Origin: Actinomadura terrae | GTDB lineage: Bacteria > Actinomycetota > Actinomycetes > Streptosporangiales > Streptosporangiaceae | Direction of reading: 5' to 3' | Length of the DNA: 64,000 bases | NCBI RefSeq assembly: GCF_022751215.1 | Contig: NZ_JAICDG010000003.1 | Span: 1,027,804-1,091,803 of the forward strand | In this document: positions 17,094 to 26,298 of the stretch, piece by piece | Numbering within the stretch: the first letter of the stretch is position 1 | Layout of the letters: each line of letters starts with the position of its first letter | The notes under the pieces: model-generated | The model's database searches: none | Told to the model about the DNA's origin: nothing | Seen by the model: only the letters and a program-made list of their open reading frames with translations | Translations under genes and position numbers: made by a program

Positions 17094-17499
17094 CTGCCGT
17101 CCCTCCTCGGGGATCGGCGTGCCCCTGCGCCGAAGAGACCGGCGACAAGTTGTCGTGGCGGTCAGAAGATATCGTTCCAGGAAACTCTCGCTCCGGGAAG
17201 CGAATTGGCCCGATGACCATTCCACGGCCGGTTCCGGACGAAGGGATCACCGCCCAATCCCCGCACGAGAGATCCTCGACCTTCCGCCCGCCGCCGACGA
17301 CCCCGACCTCTGTACCGGGTGTGGCCTGCGCGCGATCTGGAACGCGCCACTCCAGGGGCGCCCGATCGATAGGCGTCACCTATCGAAAAATAAGGCAATT
17401 AACAGTGAACCCGATTGATCCGGCCGCCCGTACCCCGGGGCGTAAGAAGGTCGCACGGAAATCGCGATCTTAACCTTTCCCAGAGTCCAGGGAGAAGAA
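17094..17499. other. Intergenic region without a convincing gene
   Basis: About 400 bp between two divergent genes. The last part (about 17380-17470) is more AT-rich (ATCGAAAAATAAGGCAATTA) and probably carries the promoter of the secreted protein at 17500. Short frames here lack ribosome sites and coding character. Confidence 0.6.
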
Positions 17500-17877
17500 A
17501 TGTCCGCACGCAGTTTCCCCGCCCGCCGGATCGCCACCGCCGCCGCCCTCGTCGGCGCGGCCGGAGTCATCGGCCTCGGCATGGCCGCCTCGGCCGACGC
17601 CGCCGCCCCCGCCAAGGTCACCGTCAAGGTCACCCAGAAGGGCAACTACACCGCCGCGATCTGCGTCGGCGACATTCTTGAGGCCCGCTGCGCGGACGAC
17701 GTCGGCAAGGGCCAGACCAGAACGTTCACGGTGGCCCCGCCGAAGGGCACCGCGGTCAGCGTCCGCGTGGTCGTCAAGGGCGGCGGCTCGGCGGAGAAGT
17801 CGGTGGCGGGCAACAAGAGCCAGCTCAAGTTCGAGACCGCCGGCAGCAAGGCCAAGCCGGTCGTGAAGCAGGTCTGA
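17500..17877 (+). CDS. Small secreted protein
   Basis: 125 residues with a clear Sec signal peptide: basic MSARSFPARRI, a hydrophobic core AAALVGAAGVIGLGMAA and cleavage near ADAAA. The mature part (~90 residues) is beta-rich, lysine-rich and has two cysteines (AICVGD, ARCADD), probably a disulphide. GGGAGAAGAA precedes the start. The family is not recognised; a small secreted Ig-like or carbohydrate-binding fold is possible. A strong hairpin follows 28 bp after the stop, so it is monocistronic. Confidence 0.8.
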   Translation: MSARSFPARRIATAAALVGAAGVIGLGMAASADAAAPAKVTVKVTQKGNYTAAICVGDILEARCADDVGKGQTRTFTVAPPKGTAVSVRVVVKGGGSAEKSVAGNKSQLKFETAGSKAKPVVKQV

Positions 17878-17904
17878 TCGCCAGGGTCGGCAACCGGCCC
17901 GCCC

Positions 17905-17938
17905 CCGGTCCCGCGACCACCCACGGTCGCGGGACCGG
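17905..17938 (+). terminator. Hairpin terminator after the secreted protein gene
   Basis: A perfect 14-bp stem: CCGGTCCCGCGACC (17905-17918) and GGTCGCGGGACCGG (17925-17938) around a 6-nt loop, 28 bp after the stop codon. Confidence 0.8.
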
Positions 17939-18343
17939 AAGCCCGCCCGGACGAGGGTGCACCCCGGGCGACCAGCACCGAGGCCCTCGGTACCGGACGC
18001 CCGGTGCGGGTCAACGACGACGTGACGGTGGCGGCCACCCGGCAGGACGACTTCCCCGCGGCGCCGAGGCGCGGATGGCCGACTTCGTCGGCCTCTCCGC
18101 CAAGGAGGTCCTCCGGTATTTCGGCAACGGCACCGCCAAGATGATCAGGTACGAGCTCGCCGGGACGGCGAGCACAGGCGCGACGGCCCGGCCCTGCCCT
18201 GATCGGATTCCCTGGCGCCCGGGGTAACCCGGGCAAGAAGCAGCAAGGGGAGTCCGAGTGGCCGGCGCGTCAGACCGTTGTAACCCCCCGCCGTATCCCT
18301 TGGTGGACACGATCGTCCTATGCCAATCCTCCGAGGGGACAGC
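17939..18343. other. Intergenic region with possible gene remnant
   Basis: About 400 bp. Two short frames read like protein: one around 17970-18050 (ALGTGRPVRVNDDVTVAAT) and another, shifted, from ATG 18075 to TAA 18227 (MADFVGLSAKEVLRYFGNG, 50 codons). They could be a frameshifted leftover of one gene; I cannot name it. The promoter of the propeller protein at 18344 must lie at the right end. Confidence 0.35.
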
Positions 18344-19537
18344 ATGCGGAAAAGAACGATTCCTATTCTGGCACTGGTCACCGCGGGCTTGCTTCTGGCG
18401 ATTTCCGCCGGAGCGGACGCGAGCGCCTCGATCTTCCGGGTGGTGCCCAGCGTCGACACCGCCACCGCGCCGATCTCCAACGACTACCTGTTCTCGACGG
18501 CGAGCATCACGCCGCAGGACGGGTGGGCGGTCGGTTTCGTCTCGCACCCCGACACCACCGAGCACACCCTGGCCGAGCACTGGAACGGAACACGCTGGAC
18601 GGCGACGCCATCCCCGGACGGCACGTCGGGAAGCCAGTTCGGCGCCGTCGCGGCCGTGTCGTCCAAGGACGTCTGGGCGGTCGGCCTCCAGAACACCAAC
18701 CTGGCCCTGGAGAAGAGCGCCACGCTGATCGAGCACTGGAACGGCACCGCGTGGTCGATCGTGCCGAGCCCGAACGCGGGCACCGAGGGCGACCGGCTGA
18801 CCGGCGTCGCCGCGGTGTCGGCCAACGACGTGTGGGCGACCGGCTATTTCTCCACTTCCACCGACATCCTTCCGCTGTTCGAGCACTGGAACGGCACGGT
18901 GTGGAGCGTCGTCTCGGTGCCGAACGTACCGAACCGATTCAACTTCGTCAGGGCGATCTCGGCGGCGTCCAGCAACGACGTATGGGCCGTCGGCTCCACC
19001 GTCGACACGCACAGCGGCAACACCGACGAACTGATCCTGCACTGGAACGGCACCCAGTGGACGGTCCTGCCGACCCTGCCCATCGGGCAGAACGATCTGG
19101 AAGCGGTGCACGCCGTGTCCTCCAACGACGTCTGGGCCGTGGGCAGGGCACTGGGCGACAACGGCGGAGAGTCGCGCAATCTCGCACTGCACTGGAACGG
19201 CAAGGCGTGGAGCAAGGTGCCGGTGCCCAACGTCGGCAACAGCGTCAACCCCAACTTCCTCAGCGGTGTCACCGCCCTGTCCTCCCATGACGTGTGGGCG
19301 GTGGGCGCGGCCACCGGCGGCGCCGACGGCGTCAACCAGTCACTGATCGAGCACTGGGATGGCAGCGCCTGGAGCATCGTGCCCAGCCCGCCCAACCCCA
19401 ACGGCTCCCCCTCCACCACCCTGGGCGGGGTCTCCGCGGTCGCACCCGGCAACGTCACCGCGGTCGGCACCTGGAACAGCGCGCAGCAGGGCAACCCCGG
19501 CCTGCGCACCCTCGTCATCACGACCTCACGCGGCTAA
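18344..19537 (+). CDS. Secreted beta-propeller-like repeat protein
   Basis: ATG 18344, preceded by GAGGGGACAGC, gives 397 residues; the upstream in-frame start at 18320 has no ribosome site. A signal peptide (MRKRTIPILALVTAGLLLAI, cleavage near GADASA) is followed by about seven repeats of a blade motif SSNDVWAVG ... EHWNGTAWSIVPSP. Each blade has conserved tryptophans (VWAVG, HWNG, W). By analogy with other secreted repeat proteins it forms an extracellular propeller with a binding role; the partner is unknown. No catalytic motif seen. Confidence 0.85.
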   Translation: MRKRTIPILALVTAGLLLAISAGADASASIFRVVPSVDTATAPISNDYLFSTASITPQDGWAVGFVSHPDTTEHTLAEHWNGTRWTATPSPDGTSGSQFGAVAAVSSKDVWAVGLQNTNLALEKSATLIEHWNGTAWSIVPSPNAGTEGDRLTGVAAVSANDVWATGYFSTSTDILPLFEHWNGTVWSVVSVPNVPNRFNFVRAISAASSNDVWAVGSTVDTHSGNTDELILHWNGTQWTVLPTLPIGQNDLEAVHAVSSNDVWAVGRALGDNGGESRNLALHWNGKAWSKVPVPNVGNSVNPNFLSGVTALSSHDVWAVGAATGGADGVNQSLIEHWDGSAWSIVPSPPNPNGSPSTTLGGVSAVAPGNVTAVGTWNSAQQGNPGLRTLVITTSRG

Positions 19538-20045
19538 GGCAAACCACACCCCACCAAGCGATCAGTGCCACCCCGGAAGACGAGTTCACCCAGCCTGCAA
19601 CAGACCCGAAAGGGACGGCAGAGCCCGGAGAACAACGACTCCCGGAGTGGCACTGATCGAGGCGAGAGCAGTGTCGACGGCGTCGAAGCCCGCATCTCGC
19701 GATGGCGTCCAGCCGAAGAAGCCCCCTGGTCGTCGCGATCGCGCAGCTCCTCCCAAACGCCACCCTGGTTGCCGACGAGATCGTGGGCGAACTGCGTCAA
19801 CACCCGTGACCGCACTGGTGGAAGGAACAGCTTCGGCCCGCTCCCCGCCACCGCCATGACCATGCCCCTCACGCTCCTGAGCGGCCGGCAAACCGGATCG
19901 GCGAACGGCCTCTGATCATCAGCCAGACGCTCAACGGCGCCGAACGCCGCGATCTTTGCCGCCGGTTCACGGCGACCAGCCCGCCAAGGCTGTTCGCGGC
20001 AAGCGCGTCCGGAGAACTCAGGGCCGGCCCGCTCGGCATGGCCCG
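19538..20045. other. Gene-poor region, possible remnants
   Basis: About 500 bp between the propeller gene and the TetR gene. One short frame after ATG 19703 reads LVVAIAQLLPNATLVADEI and ends at a TGA near 19809; it looks like a natural helix but has no ribosome site. No complete gene is supported. Confidence 0.5.
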
Positions 20046-20639
20046 TCAGGGAAGAAGCGCCTCAGCGAGGGGACGGGCCTGCCGCGCGGGACCCTCGGAG
20101 CCGAGGGCCTGGACCGACGCGTACACACCCTCCATGATCAGCATGAGGCTGTCGCCGAGCGCGGAGGGGTCGGCGACCGGACGGGTTCGCGCGAGCTCCT
20201 CGGCGAGTTCGGTGAGGCGGGCTCGGACCCACGCCTTGAGGTCGACGGCATGCCGGTGACCGGCGACTCCGGCGTCAGGTAGCTCGGCCAAGGCCATGAG
20301 GAACGGGCACCCGCGGCAGTTCTCGGGCCTCACCTGCCAGGCCAGTTCGTCGAACAGGCCCAGTATCCGTTCCCGCGGGTCCCTGCCGTCGGCCCGTGTC
20401 GCCTCGGAGAACCAGTGCTGGTAGGCGTCCTGGGCGTGTTCGACATATGCGGCGATGAGCCCGTCCTTGGATCCGAACACGCGATAGAGCGTCGTCGGGG
20501 CGATGTCGGCCGCGGCGGCGACCCGGTCGACGCCGACCGCGTGGATGCCCTCCCAGTAGAAGAGCTCGTGGGCGACCCGGAGAACGTGCTCTCGCGTCTG
20601 CGCGGAGCTACGGCGGGCGGCGGCTTGCGGCGGGGCCAT
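20046..20639 (-). CDS. TetR family transcriptional regulator
   Basis: 197 residues from ATG 20639. The N-terminal HTH reads REHVLRVAHELFYWEGIHAV then VAAAADIAPTTLYRVFGSKD; the C-terminal ligand domain contains CRGCPFLMALAELPD. It is divergent from an SDR gene, and two related palindromes occupy the space between them, so it should repress both itself and the SDR. Effector unknown. Confidence 0.93.
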   Translation of the reverse strand: MAPPQAAARRSSAQTREHVLRVAHELFYWEGIHAVGVDRVAAAADIAPTTLYRVFGSKDGLIAAYVEHAQDAYQHWFSEATRADGRDPRERILGLFDELAWQVRPENCRGCPFLMALAELPDAGVAGHRHAVDLKAWVRARLTELAEELARTRPVADPSALGDSLMLIMEGVYASVQALGSEGPARQARPLAEALLP

Positions 20640-20653
20640 GAGCGCACCGTATC

Positions 20654-20679
20654 AACGTTAGGGATGTCTCCCTAACGTT
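20654..20679. promoter_or_regulatory. TetR operator 1
   Basis: A perfect inverted repeat: AACGTTAGGGA (20654-20664), spacer TGTC, TCCCTAACGTT (20669-20679). It lies 15 bp from the tetR start and shares its core TAGGGA-N4-TCCCTA with the second site. Confidence 0.8.
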
Positions 20680-20737
20680 TGTGATCTGTGGCACAGCCTG
20701 CCCTCTTGTGTAGTCGATCAAGGCGGGCTTACCTTGC

Positions 20738-20753
20738 TAGGGAACGATCCCTA
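20738..20753. promoter_or_regulatory. TetR operator 2
   Basis: TAGGGA (20738-20743), spacer ACGA, TCCCTA (20748-20753): the same core and spacing as operator 1. It is nearer the SDR gene and probably overlaps its promoter. Confidence 0.75.
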
Positions 20754-20834
20754 ACATTCGAGGACGCTGTGATCGGCGGGTCCGCGGCCCGCCGGGTGGT
20801 GCGACCTCGTCCCCTCAACCGAAGGAGCAATTCC

Positions 20835-21602
20835 ATGCGCGGTCTGACCGGAAAAGCAGCGCTGGTAACGGGGGCCTCCCGAGGTATCGGGCGCGCCATC
20901 GCGGAACGCCTGGGCGCCGAAGGCGCGCTGGTCGCAGTGCACTACGGCTCCAACGACGCTGCGGCCAAGGAGACCGTGGCGGCGATTCAGCACTCCGGTG
21001 GCCGGGCGTTCGCCGTACGGGCCGAACTCGGCGTGGACGGCGACGTTGACACGCTGTTCGGCGGCTTGAAGGAGGGGCTCGGCGAGCGGCCCCTGGACAT
21101 TCTCGTGAACAACGCTGCGATCATGGACTACGGCGCCACCGTCGACCAGGCCACCCGCGACCAGTTCGAGCGTGTGTTCGCGGTCAACGTGAGGGCGCCG
21201 CTGTTCATCACCCAGCGGGCCCTTCCGCTGATGCCCGACGGCGGCCGGATCATCAATGTCTCGTCCGGAGTGACCTGGTTCGCGACCCCGGAGGTGGTGT
21301 ACGCGATGTCCAAGGGCGCACTGAACGTCCTGAGCCGGTCGCTGGCCCACACCCAGGGACCGCGCGGTATCACGGTGAACACCGTGTCTCCGGGCGTCAC
21401 CGAGACCGACATGAACGAGTGGCTGCGCGAGAGCGCATCGGCGGAGGCCATCGCCGGAATCACCGCGCTCGGCCGGCCCGGCCGACCTGCCGACGTCGGG
21501 GACGTGGTGGTCTTCTTCGCCTCCGACGACGCGCGGTGGATCACCGGACAGACCGTGGAGGTGAACGGCGGACTGTTCCTCGGCCCGCGGGGAGAGCGCT
21601 GA
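20835..21602 (+). CDS. Short-chain dehydrogenase/reductase
   Basis: 255 residues from ATG 20835 with GAAGGAG upstream; the longer frame to 20688 crosses the operators. Rossmann motif TGASRGIG, NNA in the fold core, catalytic serine in INVSSGVTWF and YAMSK as the catalytic Tyr/Lys. A classical 250-residue NAD(P)-dependent SDR; substrate unknown. Controlled by the divergent TetR through two operators. Confidence 0.92.
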   Translation: MRGLTGKAALVTGASRGIGRAIAERLGAEGALVAVHYGSNDAAAKETVAAIQHSGGRAFAVRAELGVDGDVDTLFGGLKEGLGERPLDILVNNAAIMDYGATVDQATRDQFERVFAVNVRAPLFITQRALPLMPDGGRIINVSSGVTWFATPEVVYAMSKGALNVLSRSLAHTQGPRGITVNTVSPGVTETDMNEWLRESASAEAIAGITALGRPGRPADVGDVVVFFASDDARWITGQTVEVNGGLFLGPRGER

Positions 21603-21785
21603 AGCTACACAGCTTTGAAGGTTGCTTGTGTCATGAAGCGCTCAATCAATGTGGCTGGCATGACGCAAGCGACTCGGGCCCGGAACGTCAGATCCTCGGC
21701 TGGAGAACACCCGCTGAGCTCTTCAGTACGCTCGTCGCAACGGTCGAATGACCCGTGTTGCGAAGTTCGCTGGATTCCGCCCTCG
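21603..21785 (+). mobile_element. Degenerate IS30-family remnant
   Basis: The frame ending at 21751 contains LGWRTPAELFSTLVATVE, which matches the C-terminal end of IS30-type transposases; the rest of the transposase is missing. The following CGTGTTGCGAAGTTCGCTGG (from 21751) resembles an IS30 terminal repeat. Upstream, GCTTGTGTCATG and CATGACGCAAGC form an inverted pair with one mismatch. A scar of a lost insertion sequence. Confidence 0.5.
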
Positions 21786-21900
21786 ACCGTAACCCTTGGT
21801 CGGGGCCGAGGCTGCCGCGCGGCAGCCTCGACTCCTCGGCGGGAACGCCGTCGGGCAGGCCCAGTTCGGGGTGTCTTGACGGTTCCCCATCGGCGGCCCC

Positions 21901-23034
21901 TCAGCCCGTGGGCTGTCCCGGCTCGATCGGCCCGCCGCAGAAGACTCGCTTGACGAGCATGTCCAGCACCCCCGGAAACACCTGCGCCACATCGATTGCG
22001 GCGTCTCCCATGGTCAGCGAGGCCGTCAGGGTCTTGTCGCCTTCGGGCGTGCTGTACATCAGCGCCCCGTAGCCTCCCGGGGCGCTTCCGTTGTGGTGGA
22101 AGACGGTGCCGCCGCAGTCGGGGCCCAGATCCTGCACGAACAGTCCCAGGCCGTAACCCAGCGGCCCTTGCGGCGTGCGCATCTGGGCCAGCAGCGGGGC
22201 CGGCAGGAGCCTGCCGCCCATCAGCGCGGAGATGAAGGCGGCCAGGTCCCGGGTGGTGGAGATCAGGTCCCCGGCGGCGTGCAGCATGGAGGGGTTCTGG
22301 CGGGTGACGTCGGCCACCTTCCACTGGTCGCCGTCCTGGTAGCGGCAGTAACCGTGGGCGTGCGGCGCGGGAAGCTGCGGCGAGGTGCTTGCGACCGTGG
22401 TGTCCGACAAGCCGAGCGGCCCCAGGATCCGCCGCTGCATCTCCTCGGCGTAGGAGCGGCCGGTGACCTGCTCGGTCAGCAGCGCGGCCAGCGTGTAGTT
22501 GGTGTTGGAATAGCCGAAGCCGCTCCCCGGCTCGAACCGCGCCGGCTTGGACAGCGCCAGCCGTACCAGCTCCTGCGGCTGGTAGGTGTGAAGCCGGTTG
22601 TCCACCCAGTCCTTGCCCACCGAGGGAATGCCCTGCACGAACGTCCCGTCGGCGGCGGGCTCACCGGTGTAGTTGTACAACCCGCTGGTGTGCTGGAGCA
22701 GCATCCGCACGGTGATCCGCTCGTCCAGCTCGAACTGGGGCAGGTGGTCGGCGACCGGGGCGTCCAGCCCGATCTCGCCGTCGGCCGCGAGTTGCAGCAC
22801 CAGGGTCGCGGTGAAGGTCTTGGTGACGCTGCCGGCCCAGAAGCGCCCGTCCGTCGGCGGAGTGGCCGACTCGCCCAGTTTGCGCACCCCGGCGCCGCCG
22901 ACCCACTCGCCGCGCTCGTCGCGCACGCGCATCTGTAGCCCGGCGAAACCGGCGTCGACCGCAGCCTGGACGGCCTCTTGCAGCTCCGGGCGGTCCGGCC
23001 CGACCGCTGGGGCGGGCCGGCTCTGGGGGGTACC
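21901..23034 (-). pseudogene. Serine hydrolase (beta-lactamase/D-Ala-D-Ala carboxypeptidase-like), N-terminally truncated
   Basis: From ATG 22932 a 343-residue frame has the SxxK motif SVTK, the Y-x-N motif YSNTN and HHNGSAPGGYG, as in class C beta-lactamase-like peptidases. The frame stays open upstream to about 23034 with family-like sequence (RPELQEAVQAAVDAGFAGLQ) but without a start codon or the expected signal peptide. It abuts, head to head, a TetR fragment that has also lost its N-terminus. A deletion that removed both 5' ends and the shared promoter explains both. Any product from 22932 would be cytosolic and probably inactive. Confidence 0.7.
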
Positions 23035-23474
23035 GCCGATGGCCTTCCAAGGCCCTGTTGTTCCTGGACGCGGTCCTCGGCTCGATCACCCCCGGCCTGG
23101 CACACCGCGACACCGGCGACGTCGTGGCCGACTTGCGCGAGGTGATGGTTCGAGCCGTCGACCTGCTGGGCCGCCCGCCCTGGGGACCGCTCTACCAGGC
23201 CCTGATCGGCGAGGCGCAGCACAATCCCGAGGTCGCCGCCGCCCTCAACCAGCGCTTCATCCAGCCGCAGGCGGCCGACACCCTGGCCCGGCTCAAGGCC
23301 GCCAAGGAGCAGGGGCAGCTCTCACCCGACTTCGACGTGGACCTTGGCTTCGAGATTCTTTCGGGACCGCTGTACGTGCGGTTGCTGGTCACCCAGCAGC
23401 CCCTGACACCCGCTTACTGCGACCACGTGCTCCAAACGGTGTTCGCCGGCATGGGTCCTCAGCCGCATCCCTGA
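23034..23474 (+). pseudogene. TetR regulator lacking its DNA-binding domain
   Basis: The frame reads RWPSKALLFLDAVLG directly after the junction. In intact TetR proteins this follows the recognition helix (..YRRWPSK..). The ligand domain is complete to the stop (LLVTQQPLTPAYCDHVLQTV). About 50-60 N-terminal residues including the HTH are missing, so it cannot bind DNA. The divergent neighbour is truncated at the same point. Confidence 0.75.
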
Positions 23475-23751
23475 CGCACGCGCCTGTCCGCTGCACATCG
23501 TCGAGGCTGCGCGGCGCGCAGGAGACGTCGGTACTCCCGGAGACCGGGACCGAGGAAGGGGCGGATCAGTCGGCGCCGGTCCTCCGGTCCTGAACGGGCG
23601 GCCCCCTGCCTTGGCCGGGATGCCCGCACGCTGCTGGTCGCCCCGACAGAGGCCCAGGGAGGTCAGGCGGCCGGCGCTGCGGCTGAGCCGACCTTCCCTG
23701 GGCCTTGAGTGGGGCCGCTGGTTGGAGGCGCGTCGTCTTTGGCGGGCTCGG

Positions 23752-26298
23752 CTACTCGTGGGTGCCGACCACCGCGTTGCCGGGCCGGTGGCGCAGCATG
23801 GCCGAGGTCGGCAGGAGCGTGGCGGCCAAGACGAGCGCGAGAGCACCGCCGAGGACCGCCGCGACGCTCCACCAGGGGCCCGTCGGGATCAGCGATCCCA
23901 GCACGCTCAGGCTGAGCGGCATCAGCGTCGCCGCCGCGATCAGCGCACCGAGGATGACGCCCGCGGCGCAGACCAGCACGGCCTCCATCGCCATCATCCG
24001 CATGACCTGCCCACGGGAGGCGCCGACGAGCCGTAGCAGCGAGAACTCCCGCCGCCGTTCGACGGCCGCGAGGACCTGGGAGTTGACCAGTGCGATCGCC
24101 GCATAGCCGACGACGACGGCGAGCACCAGGTAGGCCATCCACGCCTGGGTGTCGTCCTGGCCCTGCCGGGCGGAGGAGAGCGTCTCACGGTCCGCGACGC
24201 GGAGTCCGGGGTACCGTCCGGCCAACGTGGACAGCGCCGCCGCCAGCTTGGCCCGGTCCGTGCCGGGCCGGGTGCTCACCATGATCTGCGGTACGAGGCC
24301 GGAGTCGGTGTGCCCGATGAGGACCGACGCGGGCAGCAACGCGGTCTCGTAGCCGCGCCTGCCGTTCACGGTGGCGACCAGTTTCAGTTCGACCCGCGTG
24401 CCGTCGCCCAGCCGCATCGGGACCGGGTCGCCGAGTTTGCGGCCGCCGGTGTACCGGGTCGGCAGGGCGACGGTGTCGCCGCGCAGCGCGTCCAGACTGC
24501 CGCTGGCCGCGCGGTACGCGGTCGTGCGAGTGATCCCTTCGGGGGTGACGCCCAGCAGCGACATGGCGGGAACGTCCGGCGCGCTCTCGCCGCCATCGCC
24601 GTCGGCGACGACCGGACCTGCCAGTTCTTCGGGCTCGATGTAGCCGAGACTGGTGATCTGGGCGGTGGCGGCCGAGACTCCCGGCTGCGCCTTGACCGTG
24701 TCGACCAGGTTCAGCGGCAGGCCGGATTCCGAGGTGACCGCGAGGTCGGCCCGCCGATTCTCCTCGAACGCCTTGTCCGATCCAGTGGACTGAGTGGTCT
24801 GCATGTAGGTGAGGCTGAAGGCCAACCCGGTGGCGAGCATCACCGGTAGCACCGCACTGGTGAGGCGGGTGATGCGCGCAGTGGCGTTGGCGGTGGCGAG
24901 ACGCCCGGCGTTCCTGGACACCGCGCGCATCGGCCGGTGCAGCATCGCCGTGACGGCCCTGGCGAGCACGGGGCCGAGCAGCCCGAACCCGGCCGTCCAC
25001 ACCATCGCGGCCGGGGTCGCGACCCCGGCCGCATCCGGTCCGTCCGCGCCCGTGGTGCCCACCGCGAGTACGGCGCCGCCGCCGAGGAAGAGGACGGCGA
25101 GCACGAGGCGGACACGGCTGAACCGGCGCCGCCCCAGGGAGGCCTCGGCCAGCGCGTCGGCCGGTCGGGTGCGCGCCGCGCCGTTGGCCGCGATGAACGC
25201 GGCACCGAGCGCGACGAGCAACGCGGCCGCCACTCCGACGATCAGCGGGCCGCTGCCGGCGCGGTACACGATCGCTTCCGGCACCACGCCGGCGCCGGCG
25301 AAGGCACCGAGCAGCCACCTGCCCACGTAGGGGCCGACCGGCCAGGCCAGCGCGGTGGCGACCACGGCCAGGAGCATCGTCTCGCCGAGGATCAGCCGGC
25401 GCAGCTGGCCCGGGGTGGCGCCGATCGCGCGGAGCAGGGCCATCTCCCGCTGCCGCTGCTGGACCGACAGGCCCAGGGTGGCGGCGATGATGAACACGGT
25501 GACCATGGCCGAGAGACCGCCGAACGCGGCCGCCAGTGCCACCAGGTCGTCACCGTCGGAGACGACGCCCGGATCCTCGGCCCGGCCGCGTTCGTCTCCG
25601 GTCAGCACCGAGATCTGCCGACCCGCCACCGACTTCGCCACGGCTTCGCGGACCTGGCCGACATCGGCTCCCGCGGCGACGAACACACCGATGGCGCCGA
25701 CCATGCCCGGACGGCCCGCCGCCGCGGCGGCCTCGGCGTCGGAGACGAACCCGCTCCCGTCGCCGTTGATTAGCCCCGAGACCTCGTACTGCTCGGCGGC
25801 GCCGCGTACGACCAGTTCGACCTTGCCGCCGGGCCGCAGCCCGGCCCGCTCGGCCAGGCGTGTGTCCACCACGACCTGGCCGGGTCCGGAGGGCGGCGCC
25901 CCCGCATCGATCTTGTACTGCCCGAGTCTGGCCGACGACCAGCCGTGGCCGGTCACCGGAACGCCGGCCTGGGCGCCCCGCGACAACGAGGTCCGGAACG
26001 ACACGTCCGGCGCGACGGCGGCGACGCCCGGGACCACCGCGAGCTCGCCGGCCAGCCGCGCGTCCAGGTGCACCCGCTCGGGGAAGACCTCGTCGGACGC
26101 TGTGCCGTGGTACCGCTGATCGCCGGTGACCACGATCGGCGCGGCGGTCAGCCGCTGAGGCGGCGCCGCGCTGTGCACGCCGGTCTCCAGCAACCCGCCG
26201 CAGCCCATCACGATCGCGGCACCCAGGAACATCGCGATGAACGACGCGAGGAAACCGGCCTTGTGGAAGCGCAGGGTGCGCAGCGCGATCCGGATCAC
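23752..26298 (-). CDS. ABC exporter permease with two FtsX domains
   Basis: 848 residues from ATG 26298 (MIRIALRTLRFHKAGFLASF), overlapping the ATPase gene as ATGA. An N-terminal membrane helix, a large extracytoplasmic domain, then a three-helix FtsX module with SVQQRQREMALLRAIGATPG. The second half repeats this, ending with RREFSLLRLVGASRGQVMRM and the last helices. This is the typical actinobacterial permease with eight or more helices, related to MacB-type mechanotransmission exporters. It works with the ATPase at 26295 under the divergent TetR. Substrate unknown; peptides, lipids or drugs are usual. Confidence 0.92.
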   Translation of the reverse strand: MIRIALRTLRFHKAGFLASFIAMFLGAAIVMGCGGLLETGVHSAAPPQRLTAAPIVVTGDQRYHGTASDEVFPERVHLDARLAGELAVVPGVAAVAPDVSFRTSLSRGAQAGVPVTGHGWSSARLGQYKIDAGAPPSGPGQVVVDTRLAERAGLRPGGKVELVVRGAAEQYEVSGLINGDGSGFVSDAEAAAAAGRPGMVGAIGVFVAAGADVGQVREAVAKSVAGRQISVLTGDERGRAEDPGVVSDGDDLVALAAAFGGLSAMVTVFIIAATLGLSVQQRQREMALLRAIGATPGQLRRLILGETMLLAVVATALAWPVGPYVGRWLLGAFAGAGVVPEAIVYRAGSGPLIVGVAAALLVALGAAFIAANGAARTRPADALAEASLGRRRFSRVRLVLAVLFLGGGAVLAVGTTGADGPDAAGVATPAAMVWTAGFGLLGPVLARAVTAMLHRPMRAVSRNAGRLATANATARITRLTSAVLPVMLATGLAFSLTYMQTTQSTGSDKAFEENRRADLAVTSESGLPLNLVDTVKAQPGVSAATAQITSLGYIEPEELAGPVVADGDGGESAPDVPAMSLLGVTPEGITRTTAYRAASGSLDALRGDTVALPTRYTGGRKLGDPVPMRLGDGTRVELKLVATVNGRRGYETALLPASVLIGHTDSGLVPQIMVSTRPGTDRAKLAAALSTLAGRYPGLRVADRETLSSARQGQDDTQAWMAYLVLAVVVGYAAIALVNSQVLAAVERRREFSLLRLVGASRGQVMRMMAMEAVLVCAAGVILGALIAAATLMPLSLSVLGSLIPTGPWWSVAAVLGGALALVLAATLLPTSAMLRHRPGNAVVGTHE

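Noticed and set aside
18011..19288. 425-codon minus frame opposite the propeller gene
   Set aside because: Runs against a gene with signal peptide and repeats; no ribosome site.
21901..22932. Intact serine hydrolase starting at ATG 22932
   Set aside because: Family-like sequence continues upstream of that ATG without a start or signal peptide, so the gene is truncated.
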